Source of the DNA: Deroplatys truncata
Lineage: Eukaryota; Arthropoda; Insecta; Mantodea; Mantidae
Length of the DNA stretch: 64,000 nt
Assembly: GCA_030765065.1 (NCBI GenBank)
Contig: CM060980.1
Location: 58,140,364 to 58,204,363, forward strand
Direction of reading: 5' to 3'
Below the pieces are notes generated by a model. That model was not told the DNA's origin. It worked only from the letters and a program-made list of their open reading frames with translations, and searched no databases. The position numbers and the translations under genes are program-made. The stretch's first letter is position 1, and every line of letters begins with the position of its first letter. Positions 38,177 to 50,959 of the stretch are shown in pieces.

Positions 38177-38765
38177 TTTTTAAAAGTAATTTTCTCAAGC
38201 CCAAAAGAACAATCTTCCATTAAGTTTTACATTCTTCATAAGCTACTGATGCGATTTTTTCTTAAAATATCAGACATGTGCCATCACGTATAACATATAC
38301 TAATCCTCTGTAAATCTGTGCATTCGGGCTAAATTTTCGTTAACTGTAAAACCATAACAGGTTGTCATAATTTTGCTATGGAACAAATTTATGAAGTTAT
38401 TAAAATAATATTAAAGTCAAGTTAGAATTTTACCATTTCCAAAATATTCATTGTTGATCATATATTTTTCCCAGATTATAAGCACTGTGCTTTGAAAGTT
38501 AAGCAGTCATTCTATTGTTTCTCATGATTTGATGCAAAGTGTTTGTAATATCCTAGTCAATGTGATATTTCGATTTGCCTTTTTCAAGAGTTGATCACCG
38601 ACTCAGCCTCCATACCTGAAACAAAAATATTTCTGGAATAAATTTGTCGTGATTAATAGCAAGCAAAAATAAAAATAAGCTTTTATATGAATAATTTGTT
38701 GAATAGGTGTGAAAATGAATTATAATGGGTGGAGAAAGTTATGTAACTATTACACAGAACTTTTA
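38177..38765. other. Unassigned AT-rich stretch
   Basis: Nothing recognised. Confidence 0.4.
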
Positions 38766-39248
38766 CAGAGCGAAATAGTTCTACGATAACGTGTGAGGCT
38801 CGCATTCGGGAGGTCCCAGGTTCGATTTATGGCGCCCCCTCTGATCTTGAGTTTTTTATGATTTTTTCTGATTGGTTTCTGATCTATCATGATTTCCTTT
38901 TCATCATTTCCCTTTCTTTCAGTTTCCTTCTCATCTTTCAGGTTTACTTTTAGATGTCGTATGGCGGTGCCGGGCAGACGGCAGGGATGCTAACTCAAAG
39001 AAAAGAGTGGACTGCTTGGTGGATGGGTCGTTCATAGCCCTCGGTAGGCAGCTCCAGCGTGGGACAGGTCTTCGAGCCTGAGCTTTTAGGGACTTCCTCG
39101 CGTCTCTGTGGCCACTCTGCCTGAGGCGTGTAGCCTACTGTGATTTCTTCACTTCATCCCTTCCTTCCTCCAAGGGGATGGTAGCCACAATAGATTTCCG
39201 TAGGTTGCAGTCCGCGAGACGTCCCCCTCTGTTATATAACCTATACCT
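38766..39248 (+). mobile_element. tRNA-derived long SINE, family S2, copy 3
   Basis: The head is AGAGCGAAATAGTTCTACGA with B box AGGTTCGATTTA (about 38819-38830). The body runs to TATAACCTATACC and matches the reverse complement of 22641-23130 along its length. It is the reference copy for this family because it is uninterrupted and on the plus strand. Confidence 0.85.
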
Positions 39249-39729
39249 TTAAACACATAGAGTTTTTACTATTGTTTAACCCTGTAGCTTGGTCTTTGGT
39301 ACTGCTTAATTGAAATAATTTCTTGTGGACATTTTTTAAGATTAGCAGGTAGAAACAAGGAAAGTATGGTACACATAATTTTTAGAATAGCCATGAAATG
39401 GGTAGAAGAAAGCTTAGAAGTTGTTACACAGTTCTTAGTTCCATGTTCTATTCCAAGCTCCAGTTTCTGCTTGTCTTATTTTCTTTGAGGTTCTTCTGAC
39501 TGAGATTAGGTAAAATATACTAGATATATTGCTGACAGGCGAAATGAGACTTAGGTACAGCTTCTCTTTGTGTGTGTATTTTTCCTGTCATTAATTCCTT
39601 TAATGATCCTAATTCTCTCACTAACCTCTACTCCGCTCCCACATCCTCTAATGGGTACGTTATCATAATTATGTTACTTGTTTGCTCTAAACCTGTCGCC
39701 AAGATTAGTAAAACAGGTATTTAAAAAAA
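39249..39729. other. Unassigned stretch
   Basis: Nothing recognised. Confidence 0.4.
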
Positions 39730-40240
39730 TCTGATGTGTTACACTCGCATGACTTTCTCTAATCTTGTACAAACTATTTTTACAAACGCTTATTCTCCAT
39801 AGGCTTCATGTTAATCGAGATGTTAATCGTATTGCTAATTTTCTTATAGATGCAAGGGAAATGTGGTAGTATTTAAGCGATAGTCAAATCTTTTAAGAAT
39901 TGGTTGCTATGTGGCGCATTCCATTCTCTTTTTATGTCCAGGACATAAAAAATGAATAACGAGTTCCCATTTGAGAAAAAGTATTGGAAAATTTAAGGGA
40001 ATAACAAGCAATATCTCGAAAATGGTTTATTAAAAAAAATGTATATGACATAAATTGTGTATTTTAACGCGATCTACATTTTTTGTGTAGTAAACCTTTA
40101 TCTATCTCTTATGGTTTACCTGTTATGAAAAAGTCGTTCACAATGAAGAATACTTTTGGAGACATTCCCAGAAAATTCGAGATATACATTTCATTTGACA
40201 TGAAAATATCTTAAACATATGATATTTTTAATCAAAATCA
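39730..40240 (+). repeat. Fam-A copy 14 (5' half, younger subgroup)
   Basis: It begins TCTGATGTGTTACACTCGCA and is close to copies 8, 11 and 12 until TTTTTAATCAAAATC, where similarity stops abruptly, before the CA tract. Confidence 0.85.
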
Positions 40241-42139
40241 CACTGTGAATTGTACTCTGATTTTACCGATTTCAACAAAATGTTATTTAAACTCTTACAA
40301 TATATTAAGTTTAGACTTGTATGGCCAGCAGTTGCGAGTTCACTCAAGATAAAAAATGCTGGCTTCCCTCCTAGTGTTTCATCCTACAATCAGCAGAAGT
40401 AGTAAACCGGAGTCGGAAGTTGACCAGTGGCAGTGCGCACATGTCAGAAAATATTTCAATTTACTCTTCAGAGTAATAAAGTAGAACTGTACCCTACTAA
40501 TAGGCTATATAAGCATTTTATTGCTGCTTTTTATGACACTCTAATACCTTAAGGCATAGAAATATTTACACTATCATTATTTTGTACGATTTAATATATT
40601 AAGAACATAGTGAAGAAAGTAGCACGTTCTTTGTTGCATGTCTAAATATTTCCTCATAATCCCTTAGACATGAAACAATTTTTCCAATAAAATTAAGGTC
40701 CCAAGAAGCGTATTAAATGCGTAATTAGTAAAACTAACATTGATATGTTGTGAAATGGAAATGTTATAATGGAACTGAATACCATAAAGGTTTTTGAAAA
40801 ATGAGAATTAAACATCTTAACATTGTTCTCTATTATGGTTGCATTTTCAAAATGTAAAAATCATACTAATAATCTAGATGAGGAAGAATGTGTCGCTGAA
40901 GAGCAAAGTAGAAGAATTTTAATAAAAATACGTCTGTAAAATTAGACAGTTTGAGGGTTCGTTTTTTAGCACAGAAAAAATAAAATTACACAAATCTGTA
41001 GAAGTCATATTCATAAAGTATAGGTTGGCTAACTAAAATTTGTTTTATGAATGAGACATTTAAAGTTGTGAGTATTGATAGTTTTTGAGAAAAATTAACA
41101 CAGAATTTAGAAATTCAACGCGTGTCATAAGCTTTTGAACATCCTTGAGTAGGTTAAAGTCTAACGCACATGATTCAAAAACAGAAGTTTTGGTAAACAA
41201 CCGAAAACCAATTTGTATTGGTTCAAGTTATTTCCCTTTGAGTGGAAGCTATTATTATGAGCCAAAATAAGCCTAAATATTATGATTTACTGTTGTAATG
41301 ACGTTTATTTGTGAAAAAATCAACATTATTATACTTAAAAATGAATCATGCGAGTTTTGATTCTAACCTCGGACCATGAGAGTTTTGAAAAGTACTCTTT
41401 TGGAACATGTGAGTTTCAAAAATGATCAATCTGGAGCATGTAAACTTTGATAGTAAACATTTGAGATAATGAAGGATATCAACAAAAGGTACTAACTGAC
41501 AATAGACATAAATAAATAAATAAAACATTTAAATAACTGTTTAGAAATGCAATGGTTTATTTTATCCATGAAACTTGTTAGATAGGAACTTCTGCTGGCA
41601 ACTTCATCATTGATTGTCTCTAAATAGATTACAATTTAATATTAAAAACAAAAGTTAACAAAACGATAGAGCCAAAACCTAACTTCTAATTAGAATGCTG
41701 CGTCAACAATGTGAGAACTACAAGAGCGGGCCTAAAATAATACATTATTGAGCGTACAAATGATACTACATTATTAATAATTATTGCAGTTTGATTATAC
41801 ATTCCTGTAATGTGTAACAATGTTACAGAGATTAATGTAACGTTATCAGATGCCAATATCCCAGGCCCTGATTTGCTTTAAATTATTAATGTCTGGTCAC
41901 ATGCACAGTCGGGGGAAAAGCAATACTAACCTTGATAATTTGGCTTGGTTCCCCTCCCCCCCCCCCAACTTTCTAGAGCAGCTGCACATTTCCATGATCG
42001 TCCTCTTTCTGCCTTTCCTTCCATCACTATATGATGGAAGCCTCTTTGATTTAATTGTTAAACTTGTTGGTATTTATAAAAAAAAAAACTGAGAGCACAC
42101 GTAGAACACTCCTTCGTCAACCTAAGTACAGAGCGATAC
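40241..42139. other. Unassigned stretch with a degenerate tandem array
   Basis: Four degenerate units of about 30 bp, each opening with CATG and a GAGTTTTGA-like core, start at 41347, 41375, 41406 and 41437. A run of about 11 C lies at 41956-41966. Otherwise it is AT-rich and unassigned. Confidence 0.45.
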
Positions 42140-42856
42140 TATGGTGAATGGTGAAGGGAGGTGAGGGAACTACCAATCACTGATTGGCCGATAAAGCGAT
42201 GGAGCAAATGTCACAAATCAGTATCATTCGCCTGGACTCCGTCTCATGACGGAATTCTGGGAAATGAATCAGCTGAGCAGGCAGCCAAAGATACCATCAA
42301 ACACCTCCCTCAGTTCATCCAGATACCGCATACAAACTTCATGAATTTCATCAAAACGACTTGCATTAATCAATGAAGACAAACATCTAGAAGCAAGTTA
42401 CGCGATGTCTGCATTTCCGAGTCCAAACTTCAGCACTATCATTTCAACCGCAAAGACCAAGTTGTATTGACTCGACTGCGTATTGGACATACTTCTATAA
42501 CGCACAAACATCTCCTCAATCGTGACCTTCCTACTGCATGCGACCTCTGCAGATCCCACCTCACAGTTCACATCTCGTTACAGCCTGCCGTCGCTATGTA
42601 TAACCAGAGAAAGATGTGATATCCCCAACAGCCTACCAGACGCCCTAAATTCAGCACAACAAAGAACTTTAAACTTTATCAAAACGACAAAGTTGTATAA
42701 CAATGTATAGCACACCTATCTAGAGAATTTAATATTGCATGTACTATTACTGTTTAAAATATGTATTTTCATTGTAATCGTGTCCTGCATTATAAAGTAG
42801 TCGCGATATGACTTTAAAGTTGAAGCGACAATAAAGAATATATAATATAATAATAT
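42140..42856 (+). mobile_element. LINE 3' end with RNase H domain, 5'-truncated
   Basis: The plus-strand frame gives VSFAWTPSHDGILGNESAEQ, the C-terminal motif of a LINE-type ribonuclease H (W-PSH-GI-GNE-A). In the same frame after one stop (42374-42376) it gives RKDQVVLTRLRIGHTSITHK, then HLLNRDLPTACDLC, the cysteine-containing tail typical of I/Jockey-group non-LTR elements. Codons then run out, and the 3' UTR ends GAAGCGACAATAAAG followed by TA-rich sequence. It is a dead, 5'-truncated copy. Exact clade is not decided. Confidence 0.82.
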
Positions 42857-43180
42857 GACCCAAGGGATCAGGAGACTTCTGACAGAAACTGAGAAGTTTG
42901 TTGCCTATTTTAACAATAATCAAGTGAAAAATGAAACCAACTCTCCCCGGAATTGTATTCTACACTGAAAACTGAATCGTAATATATTGCTACTCTATTT
43001 TAAATTTTTTTCATCCTGTGAGTTATGACTCCAACCTGCTCCTATGTGTAAATATTCTGTACTGCCTAAGCAAAGCATCCCTGAAGTGGTAAAATAAGTG
43101 TAAAATGTTCACAACTTAGGCAATGTTGTAGATATCTTTCAATTTACAAAACCTCCAGTTTATATTTGCAGTGCTACTAA
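42857..43180. other. Unassigned stretch
   Basis: Nothing recognised. Confidence 0.4.
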
Positions 43181-44090
43181 TTTTTACTTTCTCTACTACG
43201 TATAGTAAGTAGGGGAAGTATTGTATTCCACCCAAAATTTCGATACCGAGATTTCACCGGAAATACATGTTTTGAGACCCCCTGAATCCAAAAAAAGCAT
43301 TTTTGGAAACATGTCCGTGTGTGTCTGTGTGTCTGTCTGTGTGTGTCTGTGAACAGCATAACTCAGAAACGAACAGTCGGATAAACACCAAACTTGGTAT
43401 TTGGGTTCAGTATCTTCCAAGGATGTGGCACGAAGGGTTTGAAGAAAATTCCGCCACCCCAGAGTACCCTTTACATTGAAGATCTTTCGAAAATTTTAAT
43501 TTTCTCAAAAATGGCTCTAACGATTTTGATTAAAATATCATATGTTTAAGATATTTTTACGACAAATAAAATGTATATCTTGAATTTCCTGGGAATGTCT
43601 CCAAAAGTATACTTCATTGTGAACGACTTTTGCATAACAGGTAAACCATAAGAGATAGACAAAATTTTACTACACAAAAAATGTAGATCGCGTTAAAATA
43701 CACAATTTATGTCATATACATTTTTTTTGTTGAGTGAACCATTTTCGAGATATTACTTGTTATTCCCTTAAATTTTTCAATACTTTTCTCAAATGGGAAT
43801 TCGTTATTCATTTTTTTGTCTTCGATATGCAAAGAATATTAATCTTTGGCAAAGCGAATGGTGCTGCACCTAGTAACCAGCTAATAAGAGATATGTATGT
43901 GCTTAAAGCCTACTGTATTTGTATATTGCCCTTGGAAATATATATTCCTCTTACATCTACAAGAAAATTAGCAATAAGATAGAGTCTGCAAATGTTTATC
44001 TCGATTAAGATGAAGCATATGGAGAATAAGCGTTTGTATAAATAGTTTGTATAAGAGTAGAGAAAGTCATGTGAGTGTAACACATCAGAT
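43181..44090 (-). repeat. Fam-A copy 15 (full length, younger subgroup)
   Basis: On the minus strand it begins ATCTGATGTGTTACACTCAC and ends CGTAGTAGAGAAAGTAAAAA. The simple-sequence tract ACACACAGACAGACACACAG is read on the minus strand. It carries a few dozen bases absent from other young copies near 43900-43960. Confidence 0.88.
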
Positions 44091-45117
44091 TTTTTATTAA
44101 ACAATGAAAGAATCAAAGTGTAACGAAACCGGTTTTGGAGACATTCTATCAACAACTTTACTGAGGCAATTTCCCTGTCAGAAAAAAATCTATTAATGGT
44201 ACATTAATGAGAGTTTCAGAACCATTTCCCTTGGTCATTAAAATGGACTAAGGACTGTAATATAATTTTAGAAACAAATTTTATCTTAACCCTCGCCGTA
44301 GTCGTAATTCTCTGGTAATGCGCAATCGCACGCAAAAAGATTAAAACAGATTAAAACCTCCTACGTCATTCGTTTCGAGATTTGAAAATTAATGAGGAGG
44401 ATCTTATCTGGACCAACACGGTTGCAAATCTGAGGTTATTTTCGCTGTTGCACCGGTTGCAGAAGTGCCACGGAGGCGAGGTGAGAAAAGTTACGCAGTG
44501 GGAGAAGAAGGGGAATGGCTTAGAAAGGTTTGAGACAAAGTTGGAGGAAAACGTCTCTTTCTTTATTAGGCGAGGTGATTTCTCGAAAATTAAAATTGCC
44601 CCAGGGTTTATCATTCCCTCTTCCTTCCCCTCCCCTCTCCCCAAACCTTAAATCTTCTTCCCTGGCGAGGCTACGTGTTGGACAACTTATCAAGAAAGAG
44701 TGAGTTACTGCCAGAGTTTTCATTACATGAAGAAGATATAACAAAAATAACGAAAAAATATTGTAGATCTAGAAACCCTCGCGAATCTTGGACTTGTCAC
44801 ACTTCTTATAACATGAACTTCATTGCATTTTCTGGAGAAATGAAAGCTTTTAAGATAACTTTCTGCTGGCAGAGAGGCACGAAGACATCAGATACGTATC
44901 TGTAAAAACTGTTGAAACGCAACCATTTTCACTTATAACATTAATATTTGCATATAAAATATTATTTGTGCAAGACCGTTAATCACTTTATGTTTCTGAA
45001 TACCATTTTCCTCATAATCTATGTTTTTCATAGATTTGATGCTTTGTGTCATAGATACCTATTAAGATGATTTATGACAAATTTTCAGTTTTATACCTTT
45101 AATATACAAATAATTAC
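44091..45117. other. Unassigned stretch
   Basis: About 44370-44690 is less AT-rich and is open on both strands (89 and 92 codons), which speaks against either being a gene. No motif is recognised. Confidence 0.4.
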
Positions 45118-45340
45118 CGAGAAGATGGTTCCACGCTAAACTTCGAGGTTCGAAATCTAGAGGGTCGTAGTTCGATTCTTGTCGGGCCGGTCGCTCAGAC
45201 CATAGGCTTTTTCGTTGTTTCTCCGGGTCGGTAGGCGAATTTAGGGGTGATTCCCCTTCTACTATGAATTTTCTGTCCATCATTCCTTTCATCTGTTTCA
45301 GGACATCAGGAAGTGATTGGATACCCAAGTTACATGTACA
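45118..45340 (+). mobile_element. tRNA-derived SINE, family S6
   Basis: A tRNA-like head with TGGTTCCACGCTAA and a B-box-like GTAGTTCGATTCTTG (about 45167-45181). It then has TTTCTCCGGGTCGG and ends in TTTCATCTGTTTCAGGACAT. That last motif also opens the tail repeats at 48.0 and 61.1 kb. Confidence 0.65.
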
Positions 45341-45904
45341 ATTCAATTTTAGTTTTTGTTGCCAAAATTTGCTTGATTAAAATGCAGTTTGGAATTTTTA
45401 GAGAAAAAGTGTTTCTGCATTTAATTACTATATAATGTTTTGGGATAAATTAAAAAGTTTATGGAAAAGTGGCATAAGTCACACCATGTTTTCTAACAAA
45501 AAAGTTTGTACCTCATGTTCAGGTGCACTTTTCTCCCTTAGGGTTGATTGTACAGTCACCATTTTTTCCTGTGGTACTTAACATATAACTTGAGGTCTGG
45601 AACTAAATTAAATTTGGATACCATAAATATGAGAAGGGAAATAAAATGTTGCTTATCTAATGACAAAAATGACCTATTTTTTACCAGTTATTATTTTTTC
45701 TATCCATCTTAAACTTAATATTCCAAGAAAAGGCTGGTTCACTGGCTACATTAGATAACTATACATGTACAGCAAAAACTTTCATGACAATAGCTTTGAT
45801 AGTTTTTGAGAGAAGTGCACCTGAAATGTTGAAAAATGAAGTTACGGGAAATTGAGACGAATGTTCAAAGTGTAGTTTTTGCTCATTTACTATTTCAGAA
45901 CATG

Positions 45905-47995
45905 CCAGCTCCATATTCCTCATCATTGTGGTCATTTTCAGCTCCTCTCTTCCTATACTTGGACCTAGCCTTGTCGCAAAATATTGGAGCTGTTTTTTTG
46001 CATCTGAGAGTCGACGTCTATCATTTTTTAAAAATGCTGTTTTCATATTTACACCAGTTTTGATACCCAATTTTTTTATAACTTTAAGCCTATCACTACA
46101 GCCTTCATTAAAATAAATTACACTATCATACACCCCTATTTTCAAAGTTTTTGCCCCAACATACACAGTTTTTGGAATCCTTTCCCATATCAAATGATGA
46201 AAACTTTCATTTGGATTTTGGGTACGCCCATGCAAACATCGTCTAAGCAGATCATCCTGAGAAAGTTCTCTAAATGCTGGCTTTATAGCTCAGAGAACTA
46301 CCTCAGGAAGAGAATGTTTGTGTTTATATGGTTGGTTTGTTATTTGTGATTTCTGGTACCCTCACCAGGAATCTTCTTCCTTAGGACACAAACCATGTTG
46401 TGGTTTGCTGTCAGTGGACAATTTATGAAAAAATATAGCCCAAATAGGCTGCTTCATTTTTGTAATACTTTTACTTGCATTCCTTCATATAGAACGTCCA
46501 TAATACTGCTGAAGGAGATCAATTTCAGTATCTGTCGGTCTTCCACGTCCTACAAGTAGTTTTCCATCAGGCAATATTTTTCCTTTCATGTTAGCTTTTA
46601 ATTTTCTAAGTTTAGTTTCTCTTTTCAACATGTTCTATACATTATAATTTTGTAAATTCAATGTCATCCCCATAAACTTTACTTTGTTTTACTCTTTGAA
46701 ATGCCTTTGAGTCCCCAACTCCAAGATATTTACATACCTTACTCCATACTGACTGATTGAAAATTTCCTGTAGCACAGAAGCTTCCATTCCCCCACTATA
46801 GCCCACATAATTAATTGAACAATCATACTCCTTACATTCCTTATTGCCATGGCATACACTGAAGCTCTTAGAAAGGTAAAATACATCTAACACTTTCTCT
46901 AAGTCAATGGAAGTAGCTGTTACTACACCATTTAATGAAATGTGACCACGTTTTTGCCATGTTCCATCAAAGGCAGCAGTAAAATTAATATTATCATCAT
47001 TTTCATTCACTGCCTCTTTTACTGGTTTCTTCATAGAATCTAGTGCTACTTCTGATACTTTTTAAATTAAATCTACGCATTGTTTGGGCTTTGTGGGAGG
47101 TGATGGCAAATCCATTACAGCACAGAATGTCTGAGCTGCAGCTACCCCTTTACCAATACATCTCAATGCATAAATTAACCTGACATTTACTTCAAAACAA
47201 GACCCCAAATATGGTGAGGTCATAGCATAACTTTAGGTGCCATATTTCTCACACAAAGCACATAATTTGAGGCCAAAGCCCTTGTACTATTTTCCTCTTC
47301 ACTTATTTTAATACCAAATTCACTGCCACAAAACTTGCATTTTGCACAGTTGTTGATCAAATTACATAATAAATCTAACTTTAATAACATAGCCACCTCC
47401 ATTTACTTCTGAGTTAACCAGAAAAGAATTACCATTCTACTCAGGAAGGTTTCTTAGCTTTTTTTCAGACGAACTCTCAGAGACACATTCACTAGTACCA
47501 GCTTCAGCAGCATTACCTACGCTTTTACACTCTTTGCCATGAAACCAAATGATTTCACTCTAACCATTATGTTTTGACAAGGAAATGTACTTCTACACAC
47601 TCACTAGTTGAATTTATAACCACAACATCCGAACACGTGCTCACAATAAAAAATTCAAACTACGAACTAGGAAACGGATGTTGCAGATGGCAGCACATTG
47701 CAGTGTATAGCAGAATGTCCAATGCACGCGCTATAATTTACCTTACCCCATGTCAATCGGTGGGTTCGTTCAGAAATTTTAAGCGAAAGAAGTATTCTAA
47801 CTCATTGTGCATAAGGTTGTGGAAGATGGGGGGGGGTGTCCTTGCACCGCGACATTTAAAGGACCAATTTAAACGGCTTACTAATCGTGTAATATACCGT
47901 ATTTTATATATACATATATACTTTTAAATCTAAGGAGTTGTGCTTTTTTACACAATAGAAATAAAAAAATATCTAATTTTCACTTCCCGGTGTCC
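45905..47995 (-). mobile_element. Kolobok-like DNA transposon with decayed transposase
   Basis: Minus-strand pieces read in order: CVRNM-type cysteine region (about 47220-47402), IYALRCIGKGVAAAQTFCAV, FTAAFDGTWQKRGHISLNGV (first catalytic D), YSGGMEASVLQEIFNQSVW, YLGVGDSKAFQRV (second D), CIEHVEKR, IWAIFFHKLSTDSKPQHGLC, LLRRCLHGRTQNPNESFHHL (probable catalytic E) and finally YGAGMF before a stop near 45905. From memory this is the TTAA-targeting Kolobok type of transposase, which some databases label 'Mutator-like transposase domain'. Several stops and frame changes break it (for example after IEFTKL and after YYGRSI). The 5' end, GGACACCGGGAAGTG read on the minus strand, lies at 47995; the 3' end is not clear and probably lies near 45350-45400. 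Confidence 0.78.
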
Positions 47996-48000
47996 TTCAT

Positions 48001-48350
48001 CTCATCTGTTTCAGGGTTATAGGATCAGGCGACGGCGGTTGGTGTGTTGCGGCAGGATGGTGGAATTTGCCCTCTGGAAGGATATTATTTCTGGCGCTTG
48101 GTGGAACTAGTGGGGCCTCCTTTCTTCCTGGGAGTGTCTTGTCTATTCCGGTAGACCCAGGTTGAGTCAGTATTGGTGTCACGTTGGAATCGTTTGAGAC
48201 CCGTCCTTGCTAGCGCACATTGTCGTCCGGATCAAGTGACCTTTCGAGTCTCCCCTTCATCCCTTCCTCCTATGAGTCACGTTGGAGGCACAGGGCCCTT
48301 GGTGCTATGCTTCAGTTACTGGAGGCTCTACGTCTGACTACTCCTAACTT
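48001..48350 (+). repeat. GC-rich tail repeat (relative of 61.1 kb)
   Basis: It opens ATCTGTTTCAGGGTTATAGG and then ATCAGGCGACGGCG. The sequence at about 61135 opens almost the same way, and SINE S6 ends in the same ATCTGTTTCAGG. The rest is GC-rich and diverged. It may be the 3' part of a SINE or LINE. It begins exactly where the Kolobok-like element stops. Confidence 0.55.
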
Positions 48351-50869
48351 CTAATATACAGATAATTAATTAGGTGAAAAATACAGTATATTTTAAAGCC
48401 AAATATGATTTAATACTTATGCTTTCTAATATATGCTCAAGCATTTTCAGCTTTTCTACAGAAACACTTTTGGGCAGGATGTATTTTACACAAATCTTTT
48501 GTAATATACCTGCCTAATGAACTGGGAAAAAGAAAATGAAAATACTTTAATTCCTTTAAATATACTACATATGTTCAATGTATAAAATTATTTAATATTA
48601 TCATAAATTCATTTTAATGCAGAAATACACATTTTGTTCCACATTCCTCAAATTCCAGTGATATGTCAGATTAAGTAGGTAAAATAACAAAAACCAAGCT
48701 AAATGAATGAGTTGACTATTCTATTTACGCTTGTCAAATAAGTTCAAATCAATTTAGAAAGAAAACACTCTCATACAGCAATTAATTTTATTATACAAAA
48801 TAAAAATAAATATTTGGGTGTTATAATCCGTAATGTTAAAAGGAAACATTCATAACTAATGACACGAATTGCAAAAGGAAATTCTGCTTTATGACAGGCT
48901 TAACGGCGTTTTGTAAGATAAACAGATAAAGAAACCAACATAAATATTAAATGTAATTCAATTGTTAAATCTGCTCTAAATGGGTCAGAGGTTAAACAAT
49001 TAACTAATACATATAAACAAAAATGTATAGCAATGGAAATGGAATTCTATGGAAAGAAAAGATTAGATATAATATAACAATACAGAAAATGGATGTAACA
49101 TTATTAACATGTCATATATTATACGATATTTAATAAGACAGCCAGTATGGTATTTGATGCAAATTCGATGGATTCCAGGAAGAAAATTAAAAACAGCACA
49201 ACCATAAACAACATGGAAGATGAGAATCATGGAAGTCGTGAATACAAGGCATTTACAAGATCGACTGTGGATGGGTAATGTTATTTTAAAATTATATACA
49301 TATTCGTATGTACTTGTATTTGACTGTCAGAATATGTTATGTATTGTAAACTAACGGAATAATAATACAAATAAAAGTCATAAAAATAAACTACTTAGGC
49401 GTTATGAAGTGACGGGCATTCTTGCCGTGATAGGGACGTGAGACCTGGATATTAACAATAAGGGACTGCCAAACGAACAAAGAAACGCAATTTCAGAGAA
49501 TTACAGATTATACACTTTCAATTATTTGTAAGAGAAACGAAGAATGAACGGGAATTGAACCTCGATAGTTACACATGGAAAGAATGAGGCAGTAAACGAA
49601 CACAAGTAGCAGATGGATAGAGTGAACCTTAACGTATTGAAAATAGCACAGGAAGAAGTGTCAAATCAGTGTTGGTGATGGTGACAACAATGATTGCGAC
49701 AAGGCTGATTACAATAATGATTATGAGGATGATGACAATAATGAAGTTTATAAAGATTAGTGGTAGTGCTTGTCCAATGAGGAAGATAATATTTATGTTG
49801 ATGGCGATGTTAATGATGACTATAATGAGAATAGCCCGATGCTAATGATCTGATGATGTTGGCGATGAGGTTGTCATTGGTTTGAAAAGGTCTGAGCAGA
49901 AAGTTATAAGTGACAATCTTCAATTACTTGTCACTTACTTATGTTGCAACCTAAATACGCTGACGATAATGTCGTATTTTGATTTAGGAGTGGATAGGTG
50001 AAAAACGGTACGCCCCCTTGACACAACACATAAACAAAATTGCCATGTAGAGTGAGATTTTAAAAACAAACATTGGGATCCGGTAGTGGCATTTGTACTC
50101 GATCGCATTCAACCATACATGCAGCTCTAAAACCTCTAGGACAATGCTTGCCGTATCTCATATTCTCAACTTGCTCATTCGAACTTTCGAGACTGTAGCA
50201 AGAAGCAGGTCGTGTCGATCCTCGCGCTCTTACCATCTTCTCTATATGGAACCCCTAGTATGTTAGGCAACTGATCAGTCTTTTGCTACCATCATATACC
50301 AGTACATTTTATTTTGAAACAGACTATACCAGTAATAAATGACATATGCAATTGCAATAATACATAGTTTAATTTTCCTGCTTGTGGATAAACTGAGTGA
50401 ACGTGCTTGTCGATAAACTGAATGCTAGTTAAGGTAATGTGAGTGGGATTGACTCGCTTCAGAATTTAAAGAAAAGTTTTGTGCCTAATAAATGCATTAA
50501 TTACTTGCAGTGTGGTTTTACGTACAAGGAGATGAGCATAAATGGAACCCTACTGTCTTTAATTATGAAGCTTTTAATCAAGTCTGTTGGCAGTGCGAGT
50601 GCATTTACAATAAATTTACAAAGTAATCATCCTCAGGTAAATTCGTAACCAATACTTTACAACCGCAGATTTGTTGTTGCCCCGTCACATAAGCCTATAT
50701 GTATTTCCAAACTCTTTGGATCTCGCCAAACACAGGCTTTGCATTAATTGAGCTTTAAAAAAAGGTATTTTATAAAAAATCCAGTAAAAATTAATTGCAG
50801 ATGCATGCACTTAGCTTTACCTTTCTCTGACACCGTTCAACACGGAGCTTCTAATTATAAGAATTTGCC

Positions 50870-50870
<1 letters not shown>
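48351..50870. other. Unassigned stretch with a probable LINE remnant and GAT-rich sequence
   Basis: About 49150-49275 in one plus frame gives WIPGRKLKT, then TTWKMRIMEV and RHLQDRLWMG, like the post-RT tail of LINEs, but this is weak. About 49660-49870 is cryptically simple, rich in GATG and ATGA. Nothing else is recognised. Confidence 0.4.

Positions 50871-50954
<84 letters not shown>
50871..50954. repeat. (ATT)n followed by (AAT)n, a self-complementary microsatellite
   Basis: About 20 ATT units (to 50930) turn into about 8 AAT units (from 50931), so the two arms can pair as a hairpin. It abuts the TTAA of the next element. Confidence 0.95.
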
Positions 50955-50958
<4 letters not shown>

Positions 50959-50959
50959 A

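Noticed and set aside
44366-44651. Overlapping open frames on both strands (92 and 89 codons)
   Set aside because: Open on both strands over the same interval with no motif on either; more likely a compositional effect.
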